The position numbers and the translations under genes are program-made. From positions 1-64,000 of the forward strand of contig NZ_JPRD01000041.1 of the NCBI RefSeq assembly GCF_000817815.1: 64,000 nt of DNA, written 5' to 3'. The DNA is from Vibrio owensii CAIM 1854 = LMG 25443. Lineage in GTDB: Bacteria; Pseudomonadota; Gammaproteobacteria; Enterobacterales; Vibrionaceae. The notes below the pieces were generated by a model that was not told where the DNA came from, did no database searches, and saw only the letters and a program-made list of their open reading frames with translations. This document shows positions 28,313-39,092 of this stretch, one piece after another (the first letter of the stretch is position 1; each line of letters begins with the position of its first letter).

Positions 28313-29692
28313 GTGAGCAAACAAACTTTTGACCAAGTAGGGCTTACTCCAGCGCTACTAGAGACGCTTGAATCATTGAACTACACCCATATGACGCCAA
28401 TTCAAGCGTTGAGCTTACCTGCGATTTTGAATCAGCGTGATGTAATTGGTCAGGGTAAAACCGGCTCAGGTAAAACAGCAGCGTTTGGTCTTGGCGTACT
28501 ATCCAACCTGAACGTAAAGCGCTTTCGTGTGCAATCTTTGGTGCTTTGTCCGACGCGTGAACTGGCTGATCAGGTGGCAAAAGAAATTCGTACTTTGGGC
28601 CGTAGCATTCACAACATCAAAGTACTGACATTGTGTGGTGGTATGCCAATGGGACCGCAAATTGGTTCACTAGAACATGGCGCTCATATTCTGGTAGGTA
28701 CGCCCGGTCGTATCCTTGATCATCTAGAGAAAGGTCGCATTAACCTAGAAGAGCTAAACACACTAGTTCTGGATGAAGCTGACCGTATGCTGGAAATGGG
28801 CTTCCAAGATGCACTCGATGCGATCATTGAAGCCGCGCCAAAGCAGCGTCAGACTTTGCTATTCAGTGCAACGTTCCCTGAAAAGATCGAGCAGATTGCT
28901 CAACGTATTATGCAATCGCCAGAGATGATCAAAGTAGAATCCACTCACGATACGTCGAGCATTGCGCAGTACTTTTACAACGTAGAAGGTTCAGAAGCAC
29001 GAGATGAAGCTCTGGCTAACCTACTACTGACACATCAACCAGAATCGGCTGTGGTGTTCTGTAATACGAAGAAAGAAGTACAGAATGTAGCAGATGAACT
29101 GCATCACAAAGGATTCAGTGTTATCGATCTTCATGGTGATCTAGAGCAACGCGAACGTGATCAAGCCTTGGTTCAGTTTGCTAACAAGAGTGTGTCTATC
29201 CTTGTTGCAACAGATGTGGCGGCACGCGGCTTGGACGTTGACAACCTAGATGCGGTATTTAACTTCGAATTGTCTCGTGACCCAGAGGTCCATGTTCACC
29301 GTATTGGTCGTACCGGTCGTGCTGGCAGCAAAGGCTTAGCATTCAGCTTCTTTGGTGAAAAAGACGGCCTGCGTGTGGCTCGTATCGAAGAGTATCTAGA
29401 CATGGACGTGGTTCCAGCAACACTGCCAGCGAAATCAAATCAGCAGCCATATCAAGCGAAGATGGTGACGATTAACATTGATGGCGGTAAGAAGCAGAAA
29501 GTGCGCGCAGGCGACATTCTGGGTTGCTTAACGGGTAAAAATGGCATCACAGGCACGCAAGTGGGTAAGATTCACCTGTTCCCAATGCGTGCTTATGTTG
29601 CGGTAGAAAAGTCAGTGGCGAAGAAAGCGCTACAAACTATCAGTAACGGCAAGATGAAAGGTCGTCAGTTCCGTGCCCGTTTATTGAAGTAA
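28313..29692 (+). CDS. dbpA: ATP-dependent RNA helicase DbpA
   Basis: DbpA is a DEAD-box helicase that acts on hairpin 92 of 23S rRNA during 50S maturation. The 459-residue product has Q motif Gln31, P-loop QGKTGSGKT (47-55), DEAD at 154-157, SAT near 184, the HRIGRTGRAG motif near 330, and the C-terminal RNA-binding domain from about 385 that gives rRNA specificity. The start codon is GTG, preceded by GAGG at a suitable distance. Confidence 0.95.
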   Translation: MSKQTFDQVGLTPALLETLESLNYTHMTPIQALSLPAILNQRDVIGQGKTGSGKTAAFGLGVLSNLNVKRFRVQSLVLCPTRELADQVAKEIRTLGRSIHNIKVLTLCGGMPMGPQIGSLEHGAHILVGTPGRILDHLEKGRINLEELNTLVLDEADRMLEMGFQDALDAIIEAAPKQRQTLLFSATFPEKIEQIAQRIMQSPEMIKVESTHDTSSIAQYFYNVEGSEARDEALANLLLTHQPESAVVFCNTKKEVQNVADELHHKGFSVIDLHGDLEQRERDQALVQFANKSVSILVATDVAARGLDVDNLDAVFNFELSRDPEVHVHRIGRTGRAGSKGLAFSFFGEKDGLRVARIEEYLDMDVVPATLPAKSNQQPYQAKMVTINIDGGKKQKVRAGDILGCLTGKNGITGTQVGKIHLFPMRAYVAVEKSVAKKALQTISNGKMKGRQFRARLLK

Positions 29693-29710
29693 TATCAGCA
29701 ATACAGCAAA

Positions 29711-29738
29711 AAACGGCTAACGATTTAGCCGTTTTTTT
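29711..29738. terminator. Bidirectional terminator between dbpA and a small gene
   Basis: AAACGGCTAA and TTAGCCGTTT form a ten-pair stem with A- and T-runs on both sides. It serves dbpA on the plus strand and the convergent unknown gene on the minus strand. Confidence 0.88.
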
Positions 29739-29752
29739 GTTTTTGTACACCG

Positions 29753-30100
29753 CTATAGCTTTAAGCCTTCCATAACAGCTGCAGGTAGCTGCTGTTTGAA
29801 GTCGTCGATCAGTGCGACTTTATCTTCTGATAGTTCGAGCAGTTCGCCACGAAGGTGGAACATGCAGGCGCTAAATTTCTCATTAAAGTTTGGCAGCATT
29901 GAGGTCACGCCTGACGAAGCCGCTTGAAGTGCAACGAGCGTCGGCTCAATCACTTGGCTCTGGTAGGTCTCATCTTCCATGATAACTGCCGGAGAGTAGC
30001 CTTGGATTTCTTCCATTACGGGTTCTACGTGTGTCGTTATGAGTGTTGCTGCTTTATTGTTTGCGGCATCACCAGCGGCGGCTTTCAGTTTTCCAAACAT
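29753..30100 (-). CDS. Small cytoplasmic protein of unknown function
   Basis: I do not recognise this gene. The 115-residue product from MFGKLKAAAGD has no signal peptide, membrane segment or cysteine cluster (one Cys) and is predicted mostly helical. An AGGGAAAAG ribosome site favours the start at 30100 over the frame start at 30130. A strong hairpin at 30128-30153 lies just before it. It is downstream of a Crp/Fnr-type gene on the same strand, with a 205-base gap. Confidence 0.7.
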   Translation of the reverse strand: MFGKLKAAAGDAANNKAATLITTHVEPVMEEIQGYSPAVIMEDETYQSQVIEPTLVALQAASSGVTSMLPNFNEKFSACMFHLRGELLELSEDKVALIDDFKQQLPAAVMEGLKL

Positions 30101-30127
30101 AATCTTTTCCCTTAACTCATGATGAAA

Positions 30128-30153
30128 CACTCGCCCACAATGTGAGGCGAGTG
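30128..30153 (-). terminator. Hairpin between Crp/Fnr gene and small unknown gene
   Basis: CACTCGCC and GGCGAGTG pair, with inner CACA/TGTG pairing, giving about 12 base pairs. On the minus strand only TTTCATC follows, so it is a weak terminator or part of the 5' leader of the next gene, whose ATG is 28 bases further. Confidence 0.5.
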
Positions 30154-30305
30154 ATATGAAATTTGGCTATGCAGGGTGTGGTATATCCTTATGCATATCC
30201 AGATGGGATTTGAGATTTTTGCTTATACTTCAAACAAATAGCGTTAATTAATAATAAGAGTGTGACTACTGAAAGTGATTGTTTTTTGTCAATATTATTT
30301 TAGTT

Positions 30306-30881
30306 TTACTTTTCGTGATGCTGCTTCAAACGGGTTTTTATTCGACTTAAACTGATCGCGGTAATCCCCAAGTAAGCGGCAATCTGGCTATCGGTAATAC
30401 GCTGTTCTAAGTCTGGGTAATACTGACAAAATAGTTGGTAACGCTCTTCTGGTGAGTAGAGCAACATAAAGCGTTCTTTGTTTTCTTTATGCATTAATTG
30501 CGCTTCGAGCAGCTTTAAGTAGATAGGATGCTTTTCTTCACGCCATTGGTGTAGTACTTCAATCGGCAAGCAAAACAGATGACAAGGTGTCAGCGTTTCT
30601 AATAAGTACGGCGAGGGCTGATTCTTAATAAGCCCTTCAAAGCCAATCACCCAATCCTTTTCCCAGTAGAACTCTTTACTGAACTCCTTCCCTTTATCGG
30701 TCAGATAACTGGCATGGCATAAACCTTCTAACACAAAGTAGATGTGCGAGCTGGATTCACCTTGATGATTGAGAATATGGCGTGTCGGCAACTCTAGCTG
30801 TTGCCCATGTTCAATTAGCTGATTCGCTTCATCTTCGAGGAAGCCATGATTGATTAAGTCAGAAAAAAGATCGCTGTGCAT
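30306..30881 (-). CDS. Crp/Fnr-family transcriptional regulator
   Basis: The 191-residue product has an N-terminal cyclic-nucleotide-binding-like beta-barrel (about 20-110) and a C-terminal winged helix, with the recognition helix in SQIAAYLGITAISLSRIKTR (about 164-183). The conserved cAMP-contacting residues are not evident and there are no Fnr-type cysteines at the N terminus, so the signal is unknown. It lies between cpdB and a small unknown gene, with no obvious target nearby. Confidence 0.85.
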   Translation of the reverse strand: MHSDLFSDLINHGFLEDEANQLIEHGQQLELPTRHILNHQGESSSHIYFVLEGLCHASYLTDKGKEFSKEFYWEKDWVIGFEGLIKNQPSPYLLETLTPCHLFCLPIEVLHQWREEKHPIYLKLLEAQLMHKENKERFMLLYSPEERYQLFCQYYPDLEQRITDSQIAAYLGITAISLSRIKTRLKQHHEK

Positions 30882-30931
30882 GTGATAACTCAGAAACGGT
30901 TTTTCTCATTCTAACGGTTTTTACTGACAAC

Positions 30932-30957
30932 AAAAAAGCGGCTCATGAGAGCCGCTT
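30932..30957 (-). terminator. Terminator of cpdB
   Basis: AAGCGGCTC and GAGCCGCTT pair across a four-base loop, followed on the minus strand by TTTTTTG. It lies 21 bases past the cpdB stop. Confidence 0.9.
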
Positions 30958-30978
30958 GAAATCATTGCCAAACTTGTC

Positions 30979-32940
30979 TTACTTATTCAGGTCAATTTGG
31001 TAAATCGCGAAACCAACTTCGTCAGTTGCGACACGTTTCATCGGGTACTGTCCTTTCTCTTTGATGAACTGCGCAGCTTTATCACTTGGTGAGGTTTCAA
31101 AACGAACATCAAGTTTGTTATCCGATTTGATTGGTGCGAAAGACCAGTTGTTATCCGCGCTTGGTGTCACTTCGCCTTGTTCTTTGCTGATGCGAGAGAT
31201 GTAAGCGGCAACTACTGAGCGGTTCTCATCTGGAGCATCAAACGCGATGAAGTCCGGACCAGTACCTGGGAAGGTTGCGCTGTAAGCACGGTAGTTGTTA
31301 GTAGCGATGATGAAGTCTTGTTTTGGATCAACTGGCTTACCGTTGTAAGTCAGGTTCACGATGCGCTGTGAATCTGGGTTGATCACTTTACAATCCGCAT
31401 CGTACTTCGGTGGTTGAGTAACATCGATTTGGTAGTTCACACCATCAATCACGTCGAAATTGTAAGTACGGAAGCTATCCCAGTTGATCAAAGACTGAGG
31501 TTTGGTGCTGTTAACATCAATATGATTGAACTGACCTGCACTACACTCTAGCCATTCATGAACTTCTTTGCCCTTAACCTTCATCGCGACAAGCGTATTC
31601 GGGTATAGGTAAAGGTCTGCGGCATTACGGAAAGTCAGCTGACCTGATTCTACTTCGGTGAAACCATTTGGATCGTCTTTACGTCCGCCCACTTTAAATG
31701 GTGCAGCAGCGCTTAATACTGGAATGCCTTCAAGATCTGGGTCGCCTTGGATAAAGCGTTCCACGTAATCTTTCTGCGCTAGGTTTACGATTTGAATCGT
31801 TGGATCATCTTGTACAAGCGCTAGGAAGCTGTACATCACGTCATTTGCTTTGCCAATTGGTTGGTTGACGAACTCACGTGTGCCTTTATGGTCATCAACA
31901 AGCGCATCCACGATGCCTTTATCAGCTTCGGCCAAAGACTTCTTATTTGCTTTATCGAAGATAGGGCGCGCTTCAGATTGACCTTCAACCACTTGCCACT
32001 TGCCGTCTTTTTCTTTCAGCATTAAGTCCATTACGCCAACGTGGCTACCCCAACGCCCCGGCATCACTGCGGTTACACCATTAATTGTACCTTTTGCGTT
32101 GTCGACACCTTGCAGCTTGGCAAAGTCTTTACCCGGGAAAACAGCGTGAGAGTGACCAAATGCAATCGCATCAATACCTTCAACTTCTGTGAGGTAGTAA
32201 ACCGAGTTTTCAGCGCCGAGCTTGTATGGGTCAGTGGAAATGCCCGAGTGTGGAATCGCCACAATCACGTCTGCGCCTTCTTTCTTCATCTGAGGAACCA
32301 GCTTTTTCGCTGTCTCAGTGATGTCTTCAGCGAAGACTTTACCTTCTAAATTCTTCTTATCCCATACCATGATTTGTGGCGGGACGAAGCCGATGTAACC
32401 CACTTTGATTTCGTGGCTTTGACCATCAGTGTCTTTGAACGTGTGCGTTTTAATGAGATAAGGTTTGAAGTAGTGCTCGCCTGTCTTTTTGTCGAAAACG
32501 TTAGCACTAACATAAGGGAAGTTCGCACCGTTGATAGAATTTTTCAGGAACTCAAGGCCGTAGTTGAATTCGTGGTTACCAATATTACCCACATCGTAAT
32601 CCAACTGGTTCATCGCTTTGTATACCGGGTGGATTTCGCCAGCGTTAATCCCTTTCGCTGCCATGTAATCGCCCATTGGGCTGCCTTGAATCAAGTCGCC
32701 GTTGTCGACCAAAACACTGTTCACTGCTTCTTCACGAGCTTGCTTAACCAACGTTGCAGCGCGGCTAAGACCGATTTGCTGAGAAGGCTGATCTTTGTAG
32801 TAGTCGTAATCCATCACATTGGTGTGAATGTCGGTGGTTTCGATAATACGTAGCTTGATGGTGTCCGCCATCGCTGGGCCTGCAAGTGTCAACATACCGC
32901 TTAAAACTGCGACGGATACGGGATTAACTGCCATTTTCAT
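30979..32940 (-). CDS. cpdB: 2',3'-cyclic-nucleotide 2'-phosphodiesterase/3'-nucleotidase CpdB
   Basis: CpdB hydrolyses 2',3'-cyclic nucleotides and 3'-nucleotides in the periplasm for nucleotide scavenging. The 653-residue product has a signal peptide (cut after AMA, about 25), calcineurin-like metal motifs TDIHTN (36-41), DNGD (79-82) and GNHEFNYG (121-128), and a C-terminal 5'-nucleotidase domain. I start at 32940 because GGAG sits six bases upstream; the frame opens four codons earlier with TTG inside that site. Confidence 0.95.
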   Translation of the reverse strand: MKMAVNPVSVAVLSGMLTLAGPAMADTIKLRIIETTDIHTNVMDYDYYKDQPSQQIGLSRAATLVKQAREEAVNSVLVDNGDLIQGSPMGDYMAAKGINAGEIHPVYKAMNQLDYDVGNIGNHEFNYGLEFLKNSINGANFPYVSANVFDKKTGEHYFKPYLIKTHTFKDTDGQSHEIKVGYIGFVPPQIMVWDKKNLEGKVFAEDITETAKKLVPQMKKEGADVIVAIPHSGISTDPYKLGAENSVYYLTEVEGIDAIAFGHSHAVFPGKDFAKLQGVDNAKGTINGVTAVMPGRWGSHVGVMDLMLKEKDGKWQVVEGQSEARPIFDKANKKSLAEADKGIVDALVDDHKGTREFVNQPIGKANDVMYSFLALVQDDPTIQIVNLAQKDYVERFIQGDPDLEGIPVLSAAAPFKVGGRKDDPNGFTEVESGQLTFRNAADLYLYPNTLVAMKVKGKEVHEWLECSAGQFNHIDVNSTKPQSLINWDSFRTYNFDVIDGVNYQIDVTQPPKYDADCKVINPDSQRIVNLTYNGKPVDPKQDFIIATNNYRAYSATFPGTGPDFIAFDAPDENRSVVAAYISRISKEQGEVTPSADNNWSFAPIKSDNKLDVRFETSPSDKAAQFIKEKGQYPMKRVATDEVGFAIYQIDLNK

Positions 32941-33200
32941 GAGGTGCTCCAATTAAATGGGATAGAGGGGTCGTACAGCGTAATGTAACAAATATTAGTG
33001 CAAGCTCAGGCTAAGATGCAGAAAACTGTGAACATTAGGCAATTAAATGCGGAGGAAAGTGTCAAAGTGATGCCTTTTTCACCATTTTGAATGAGACCTA
33101 ACAAAAGCTTCTTAGCAGTTTTTTGAATAAAAAATGAAATTTTAGAATTTCCGGTAATATAAACCCACCGCCATAATGCCATCCATAACGATATCAATGG
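32941..33200. other. Divergent intergenic region cpdB-cobA
   Basis: This 260-base AT-rich gap separates the divergent cpdB and cobA. A TAATATAAA-like sequence near 33155-33163 may be part of the cobA promoter. A CysB-dependent activator site is expected for a sulfate locus, but I cannot define one. A 69-codon minus-strand frame here is not convincing. Confidence 0.35.
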
Positions 33201-34091
33201 ATGATGAGCAAGCACATGGCAGTTAACGATTCAGTAACGAATTTCCCAATCAACAAGCCTCGGCTGGTTTCGGATAACCAAGCTGCCGATCTTCCGCGTT
33301 TCAGCAAGCAGTCCCTTCAACCGGGTGAAGTTGCCCTTGTTGGTGCTGGTCCGGGTGACCCTGAGCTATTAACGCTGAAAGCACTCAACTGCCTACAACA
33401 AGCTGACGTCGTGCTTTACGACTACCTAGTGTCTGACGAGATCATGGCGTTAATCCCAAGCGAAACCATTTTGGTGTGCGTGGGTAAACGTGCCGGGCAC
33501 CACAGTGTACCGCAAGAGAAGACCAACCAATTGCTCGTGGACTTTGCTAAGCAAGGTTACAAAGTGGTGCGCATTAAAGGTGGCGATCCATTTGTGTTTG
33601 GCCGCGGAGGTGAAGAGTTGGAAGTTTTGGCTGATGCTGGTGTGCGTTTCCAAGTGGTTCCGGGCATTACTGCTGCTGCAGGTGCGACCGCTTATGCAGG
33701 TATCCCGCTGACGCATCGAGATTACGCGCAGTCAGCACTGTTTGTTACGGGTCATCTGAAAGAAGAAAGTGACGACATGGACTGGTCGACGCTCGCGCGT
33801 GGGAATCAGACTTTAGTGATCTACATGGGACTGATGAAATCACACTATATTCAGAATCAGCTCATCAAACATGGTAGGGCAGCCTCAACCCCTATCGCCA
33901 TCATCGAGCGCGGTACGCAAATCCAGCAAAAAGTTTTCACCGGAGAACTTTCTCAACTATCTGAATTATCTAAAGAAGCTCAAGCTCCGTCTTTGATTGT
34001 TGTCGGCGAAGTTGTGCGTCTGTCTCAAAAGTTGGACTGGTTTTTGTCTAGTACTGAATTCAACAAAAGTGCTATTGCCAGCTCCATATAA
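33201..34091 (+). CDS. cobA: Uroporphyrinogen-III C-methyltransferase
   Basis: It methylates uroporphyrinogen III at C2 and C7 to precorrin-2, the siroheme precursor needed by sulfite reductase. The 296-residue product has the SAM-binding VGAGPGDP (about 47-54), [13 protein letters not shown] and the [13 protein letters not shown] stretch typical of SUMT. It is a stand-alone enzyme, not the CysG fusion. The start is uncertain: ATGs at 33201, 33204 and 33216 all lack a strong ribosome site. It heads the cysDN-permease-cysC locus. Confidence 0.93.
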   Translation: MMSKHMAVNDSVTNFPINKPRLVSDNQAADLPRFSKQSLQPGEVALVGAGPGDPELLTLKALNCLQQADVVLYDYLVSDEIMALIPSETILVCVGKRAGHHSVPQEKTNQLLVDFAKQGYKVVRIKGGDPFVFGRGGEELEVLADAGVRFQVVPGITAAAGATAYAGIPLTHRDYAQSALFVTGHLKEESDDMDWSTLARGNQTLVIYMGLMKSHYIQNQLIKHGRAASTPIAIIERGTQIQQKVFTGELSQLSELSKEAQAPSLIVVGEVVRLSQKLDWFLSSTEFNKSAIASSI

Positions 34092-34150
34092 TTTCAGACC
34101 AAAGATTAGGGACGTAATGAGCCTTCAAGCTTAAAAAGGAAAGACAAAAC

Positions 34151-35059
34151 ATGGACCAACAACGTTTAACTCACCTTAAACAACTCGAAGCGGAGAGTAT
34201 TCATATCATCCGCGAAGTTGCTGCTGAGTTCGATAACCCAGTCATGATGTATTCGATTGGTAAAGATTCATCAGTCATGTTGCATCTTGCGCGCAAAGCC
34301 TTCTACCCAGGCAAAATTCCATTCCCACTACTGCACGTAGACACGGATTGGAAATTCCGCGAGATGATCGAGTTTCGTGATCGTACCGCTGAGAAATACG
34401 GCTTTGAGCTTTTGGTTCATAAGAACCCAGAAGGTCTAGCAATGGGTTGTAGCCCATTTGTGCACGGCTCTTCAAAGCATACTGACATCATGAAGACTCA
34501 AGGTTTGAAGCAGGCTCTGAACAAGTACGGTTTTGATGCGGCATTCGGTGGTGCACGTCGTGATGAAGAGAAGTCACGTGCAAAAGAGCGCGTTTACTCA
34601 TTTCGTGATAAGAACCATACCTGGGATCCGAAAAACCAACGTCCGGAGCTTTGGAAAACATACAACGGTCAAGTAAACAAAGGGGAGAGCATTCGTGTGT
34701 TCCCACTTTCAAACTGGACTGAGCTGGATATCTGGCAATACATCTACCTAGAAAACATTGAGATCGTGCCTCTATACCTTGCAGATAAGCGACCTGTTGT
34801 TGAGCGTGATGGCATGCTGATCATGGTAGACGATGACCGCATGAAGCTAGAGCCAGGTGAAGTGATTGAAGAGAAGAGTGTTCGTTTCCGTACTTTGGGT
34901 TGTTACCCGCTGACTGGCGCGATTGAGTCTGAAGCTAACACGCTAACAGGCATCATCGAAGAAATGCTGGTGGCAACTTCAAGTGAGCGCCAAGGTCGTG
35001 CGATCGACCACGATCAGTCAGGATCGATGGAGCTTAAGAAACGTCAAGGTTACTTCTAA
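34151..35059 (+). CDS. cysD: Sulfate adenylyltransferase subunit 2
   Basis: CysD is the catalytic subunit of ATP sulfurylase, forming APS from sulfate and ATP with CysN. The 302 residues equal E. coli length. The PP-loop motif SIGKDS is at about 35-40, and the C terminus has the conserved [11 protein letters not shown] and [10 protein letters not shown]. It follows cobA by 59 bases with an AAAAGGAAAG ribosome site. Confidence 0.97.
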
Positions 35060-35077
35060 AGGATCTAAGGAAAGATA

Positions 35078-36508
35078 ATGAACAGTGCAGTTGAAGCTCA
35101 ATTAGCCGAGCTTGGTATTGAAGGCTATTTAAAACAACACCAGTACAAGTCGTTACTTAGATTCCTGACTTGTGGCTCGGTAGATGACGGTAAAAGTACC
35201 CTAATCGGTCGCTTGCTCCACGACTCAAAACAAATTTATGAAGATCAGCTAGCAGCAGTTCACTCGGATAGCCAACGTGTAGGCACCACGGGTGAAAAGC
35301 CAGATTTGGCATTGCTGGTAGATGGTCTACAAGCAGAACGCGAGCAAGGCATCACCATTGATGTGGCTTACCGTTACTTCTCGACGCAGAAACGTAAGTT
35401 CATCATTGCTGACACGCCAGGACATGAGCAGTACACACGTAACATGGCAACAGGCGCATCGACCTGTGATTTGGCTGTGATTTTGGTTGATGCACGTAAA
35501 GGTGTGTTGGACCAAACGCGTCGTCACTCATTCATTTCTAACCTATTGGGATTGAAACACTTCGTTGTTGCTATCAACAAAATGGACTTGGTGGATTACT
35601 CACAAGAACGTTTTGAAGAGATCCGTGATGAGTACCTACAGTTCTCAGAAAACCTAGCGGGTGAGACGGATATCCAAATTATTCCGTTGTCAGCGCTAGA
35701 AGGCGACAACGTAGTAGAGAAAGGACAAAACCTAAGCTGGTTTGAAGGTCCGTCTCTGCTTGAGCTACTTGAGACTGTGGATGTTGACCACGAGAAAGGC
35801 GAAGGTGACTTCCGTTTCCCTGTTCAGTATGTAAACCGTCCTAACCTCGACTTCCGCGGCTTTGCTGGCACGATTTCATCGGGGTCGGTGAAAGTAGGCG
35901 ATGCGATTAAGGCGCTGCCATCAGGCAAAACCTCAACTGTTGCACGTATCGTGACCTTCGATGGCGATGTACAGGAAGCACAAGCAGGTCTGGCTGTGAC
36001 GTTGACGCTGAATGACGAAATCGACATCAGCCGCGGTGATTTGCTGGTGCTGGAAAATGCACAAGTAGAGTCAACTAACCACTTGTTGGCGGATGTAGTG
36101 TGGATGACAGAGCAACCGTTGCAACCGGGTCGTGATTACGACATTAAGATTGCTGGTAAGAAGACGGTTGGTCATGTTGAAGCCATTCATCACCAGTATG
36201 ACATCAATAATCTTTCGACTCACGGTGCAGCTGAACTGCCGCTCAACGGCATTGGTTTGTGTGAGTGGTCGCTGAACGAATCTGTCGCGTTGGATAACTA
36301 CCAAGATTGTGCTGATACCGGCGGCTTTATCATCATCGATCGTCTAACCAATGTAACGGTTGGTGCGGGCATGGTGAAAGAAAGCCTAGCGGCTGTTGAG
36401 CGTGGTCTTGCGGATGTTTCAGCGTTCGAAATTGAACTCAATGCTTTGGTTCGTAAGCACTTCCCGCATTGGGAAGCTAAAGACCTGAGCCAGTTATTGA
36501 AGAAGTAA
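35078..36508 (+). CDS. cysN: Sulfate adenylyltransferase subunit 1 (GTPase)
   Basis: CysN hydrolyses GTP to drive APS synthesis by CysD. The 476-residue product has G1 GSVDDGKST (33-41), G3 DTPGHEQ (112-118), G4 NKMD (167-170), then beta-barrel domains II and III related to EF-Tu. There is no fused CysC domain; APS kinase is a separate gene downstream. It follows cysD by 18 bases. Confidence 0.97.
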   Translation: MNSAVEAQLAELGIEGYLKQHQYKSLLRFLTCGSVDDGKSTLIGRLLHDSKQIYEDQLAAVHSDSQRVGTTGEKPDLALLVDGLQAEREQGITIDVAYRYFSTQKRKFIIADTPGHEQYTRNMATGASTCDLAVILVDARKGVLDQTRRHSFISNLLGLKHFVVAINKMDLVDYSQERFEEIRDEYLQFSENLAGETDIQIIPLSALEGDNVVEKGQNLSWFEGPSLLELLETVDVDHEKGEGDFRFPVQYVNRPNLDFRGFAGTISSGSVKVGDAIKALPSGKTSTVARIVTFDGDVQEAQAGLAVTLTLNDEIDISRGDLLVLENAQVESTNHLLADVVWMTEQPLQPGRDYDIKIAGKKTVGHVEAIHHQYDINNLSTHGAAELPLNGIGLCEWSLNESVALDNYQDCADTGGFIIIDRLTNVTVGAGMVKESLAAVERGLADVSAFEIELNALVRKHFPHWEAKDLSQLLKK

Positions 36509-36519
36509 TTGGTTCACCT

Positions 36520-36550
36520 AGCCTGACTGGATTGCGAAACCTGTCAGGCT
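36520..36550 (+). other. Hairpin after cysN
   Basis: AGCCTGAC and GTCAGGCT pair across a 15-base loop, 12 bases past the cysN stop. No T-run follows at once. In the 204-base gap to the permease gene it could attenuate expression or protect the upstream mRNA. A pyrimidine-rich stretch with CTTTTTCGC and GCTTTTTT follows at about 36601-36631. Confidence 0.4.
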
Positions 36551-36718
36551 GATTTCCCCCGAATCCAGAATGCCCCGGAAGCCCAAGAAACCGAGCGTTC
36601 TGGCGTTCTTTTTCGCTTGCTTTGCTTTTTTGTCTGGTTACTCGTTTGTCACTCCGTGCAGCTAAGTTTGCACGAGTCGTTGTTGTGCCCGTATCGGGTT
36701 TATTGGTAAGGATTGGCT

Positions 36719-38443
36719 ATGTGGGAACAAGGATTTGTATTAGCGATTTTGCTTGGCATTATCACTTGTTTACTCGTAACCAAAATTAAACCAAGTTACG
36801 TATTTGCTGGAGCTGCTTTCATCGCCTTTATGGCGGGCATGATTGAGCTCAATACCATTGCGGCAAACTTTACTAATTCTTCACTTCTGACCCTAGTGCT
36901 GCTGATCCTCGCATCGAGCGCATTAGAAAAAACCTTATTGATCAGCTGGGTCAGTCGCAGTATTTCTGAAGGCCATCTTGGTAGTGTGATTGCCAAGTTG
37001 GGCTTTTCTACCGCTTTACTTTCCTCTTTCACGAACAACACGGCGGTTGTGGTGTCGTTAATTGGTGCGATTAAACGCAACCAACAACATGCACCATCTA
37101 AGCTTTTGATTCCACTTTCTTATGCGGCGATTTTTGGTGGCACGTTGACGTTGATTGGTACCTCGACCAACTTAATCATCAACAGTTTTGTTGAAGATGC
37201 CGGCTTACCAAGCTTGAGCTTCTTTACTCCGACCATGATTGGCTTAGCGGTGTTGGTGGGCGGTGTGCTTATTCTCATCCCGCTGAGCTATCTATTACCT
37301 AATTACGATGACCAAAACCAAGAGGACTTACCTTACTTCTTAGAGTCTCGTGTTGAGCCCGGTTCACCTTTGGTCGGTCGTACCATTACCGAAAATAACC
37401 TGCGTGCCCTGAGAAAATTGTTCCTTGCTGAAGTGATTCGCGATGGCGTGACGGTTTCTTCTGTTGGTCCTGATTTTGTTCTGAATGCCAAAGACCGATT
37501 GCTGTTTTGTGGTGATGTAGAAAGCGTGGCGACATTACAAGAGATTCCCGGTTTAACGCTGTTTGGTCATCAACATCTCAATGGTCAAAACTTCATTGAA
37601 GTGGTAGTCAGTTCATCGGCGACCTTCTGTCATAAAACCCTTAAAGAGAGCCGTTTCCGTGACCGATTTGATGCGGTAGTCGTAGCGATCCGTCGTGGTC
37701 ATGAGCGCCTTGAAGGTGGGTTAGGCAATATCACATTAGCCGCGGGTGACACATTGGTCTTGGTTCCCGGCAAACGATTTGAGGCAGAGCGACGTGCGCA
37801 CCGAAAAGAGTTTGTTTTAGTCAACGATCTGGATTCCAGCGCGCGCTTGGATTCGAATAAATCCGCTCTAGTACTGTTTGGCTTTGCGGCAGTGATTGGC
37901 TGTGCGTTGTTGGAGCTTGTCCCTATTATCAAAGGTTTGGCTGCTTATTTGATAGCACTGCTTGCCTTTGGCGTGATTCAACTGTCTGAACTTCGTCGTC
38001 GTTTCCCAATTGATATTGTGGTGATTGTCGGCTCAGCGTTATCTATTGCACAGTTGATGATTTCGTCCGGTTTATCGGTGCGAATGGGCGATATGTTTAT
38101 TGAGGCATTTAACGGGTGGGGTGTGTTTGGTGCGTTGGTTGCCACTTACATCATGACTCTGGTGTTAACCGAGCTTGTTACGAACAACGCGGCGGCAGCG
38201 CTGTCTTTCCCTATTGGCTATAGCATGGCGGTAGGTTATGGCGTTGATCCAATGCCTTTCATTATGGCGGTGCTGTTTGGCGCCAGCGCCAGTTTTATTT
38301 CTCCTTACGGGTACCAAACCAACTTATTGGTATACAGCGTAGGGAATTACAAATTGACCGATTATGTGCGAATTGGCGTGCCGATTTCTATCGTGTATTC
38401 AGTGCTAGTACTGACGCTGATTCCGGTCTTCTTTCCGTTTTAA
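36719..38443 (+). CDS. SLC13/DASS-type anion permease with two TrkA-C domains
   Basis: The product is 574 residues: hydrophobic helices at both ends (to about 190 and from about 385) and two soluble RCK-C (TrkA-C) domains between about 205 and 375. This layout is that of SLC13-family putative sulfate or dicarboxylate permeases. Its place between cysN and cysC makes sulfate the likely substrate (inference). AAGGAT six bases before the ATG at 36719 sets the start; the frame opens two codons earlier with TTG. Confidence 0.88.
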   Translation: MWEQGFVLAILLGIITCLLVTKIKPSYVFAGAAFIAFMAGMIELNTIAANFTNSSLLTLVLLILASSALEKTLLISWVSRSISEGHLGSVIAKLGFSTALLSSFTNNTAVVVSLIGAIKRNQQHAPSKLLIPLSYAAIFGGTLTLIGTSTNLIINSFVEDAGLPSLSFFTPTMIGLAVLVGGVLILIPLSYLLPNYDDQNQEDLPYFLESRVEPGSPLVGRTITENNLRALRKLFLAEVIRDGVTVSSVGPDFVLNAKDRLLFCGDVESVATLQEIPGLTLFGHQHLNGQNFIEVVVSSSATFCHKTLKESRFRDRFDAVVVAIRRGHERLEGGLGNITLAAGDTLVLVPGKRFEAERRAHRKEFVLVNDLDSSARLDSNKSALVLFGFAAVIGCALLELVPIIKGLAAYLIALLAFGVIQLSELRRRFPIDIVVIVGSALSIAQLMISSGLSVRMGDMFIEAFNGWGVFGALVATYIMTLVLTELVTNNAAAALSFPIGYSMAVGYGVDPMPFIMAVLFGASASFISPYGYQTNLLVYSVGNYKLTDYVRIGVPISIVYSVLVLTLIPVFFPF

Positions 38444-38467
38444 TCTGTAAATTTACAAGGATACGTT

Positions 38468-39085
38468 ATGACTGCCGAAACTCCGGTAAAAGATGAAAAC
38501 ATCGTTTGGCATCAGCACTCGGTTGATAAACAGTTTCGTGCTGGATTAAAAAAACAGAAGCCTGCAGTACTTTGGTTTACTGGGCTGTCTGGCGCGGGCA
38601 AATCAACGGTGGCTGGTGCATTGGAAAATCGCTTAGCCGAACTGGGTTACCACACTTATTTGCTCGATGGCGACAATGTGCGTCATGGCTTGTGCAGCGA
38701 CTTAGGCTTTTCTGAGCAAGACCGTCGCGAGAATATTCGTCGCATTGGTGAACTGGCGAAGCTGATGGCAGACGCGGGTTTGATTGTTCTGTCGGCGTTC
38801 ATTTCTCCTCATCGTGCAGAGCGTCAATTGGTACGTGATCTACTGCCTGAGGGGGAGTTTATTGAAGTGTTCGTCAATGCGTCTTTAGAAGTATGTGAAG
38901 ACCGTGACCCGAAAGGCTTGTACAAGAAAGCACGCGCAGGAGAAATCCCGAATTTCACCGGTATTGACTCTGAATACCAAGCTCCAGCAAACCCAGAAAT
39001 TGATTTGCCAGCGGGCGAAAAGAGTGTCGAAGAGCTGGTGGAGTTGTGTTTAATCGACCTTAAACAACGTGGTGTGATCCGATAA
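38468..39085 (+). CDS. cysC: Adenylylsulfate kinase
   Basis: CysC phosphorylates APS to PAPS. The 205-residue product has P-loop GLSGAGKST (39-47), the conserved DGDNVRHGL segment (about 67-75) and [20 protein letters not shown] (about 137-156). It follows the permease by 24 bases and is the last gene of the sulfate locus. Two palindromic repeat units lie immediately after its stop. Confidence 0.96.
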   Translation: MTAETPVKDENIVWHQHSVDKQFRAGLKKQKPAVLWFTGLSGAGKSTVAGALENRLAELGYHTYLLDGDNVRHGLCSDLGFSEQDRRENIRRIGELAKLMADAGLIVLSAFISPHRAERQLVRDLLPEGEFIEVFVNASLEVCEDRDPKGLYKKARAGEIPNFTGIDSEYQAPANPEIDLPAGEKSVEELVELCLIDLKQRGVIR

Positions 39086-39092
39086 AAAAGCA

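Noticed and set aside
33006-33215. 69-codon minus-strand frame in the cpdB-cobA gap
   Set aside because: AT-rich, no ribosome site, no recognisable domain, overlaps the cobA start.
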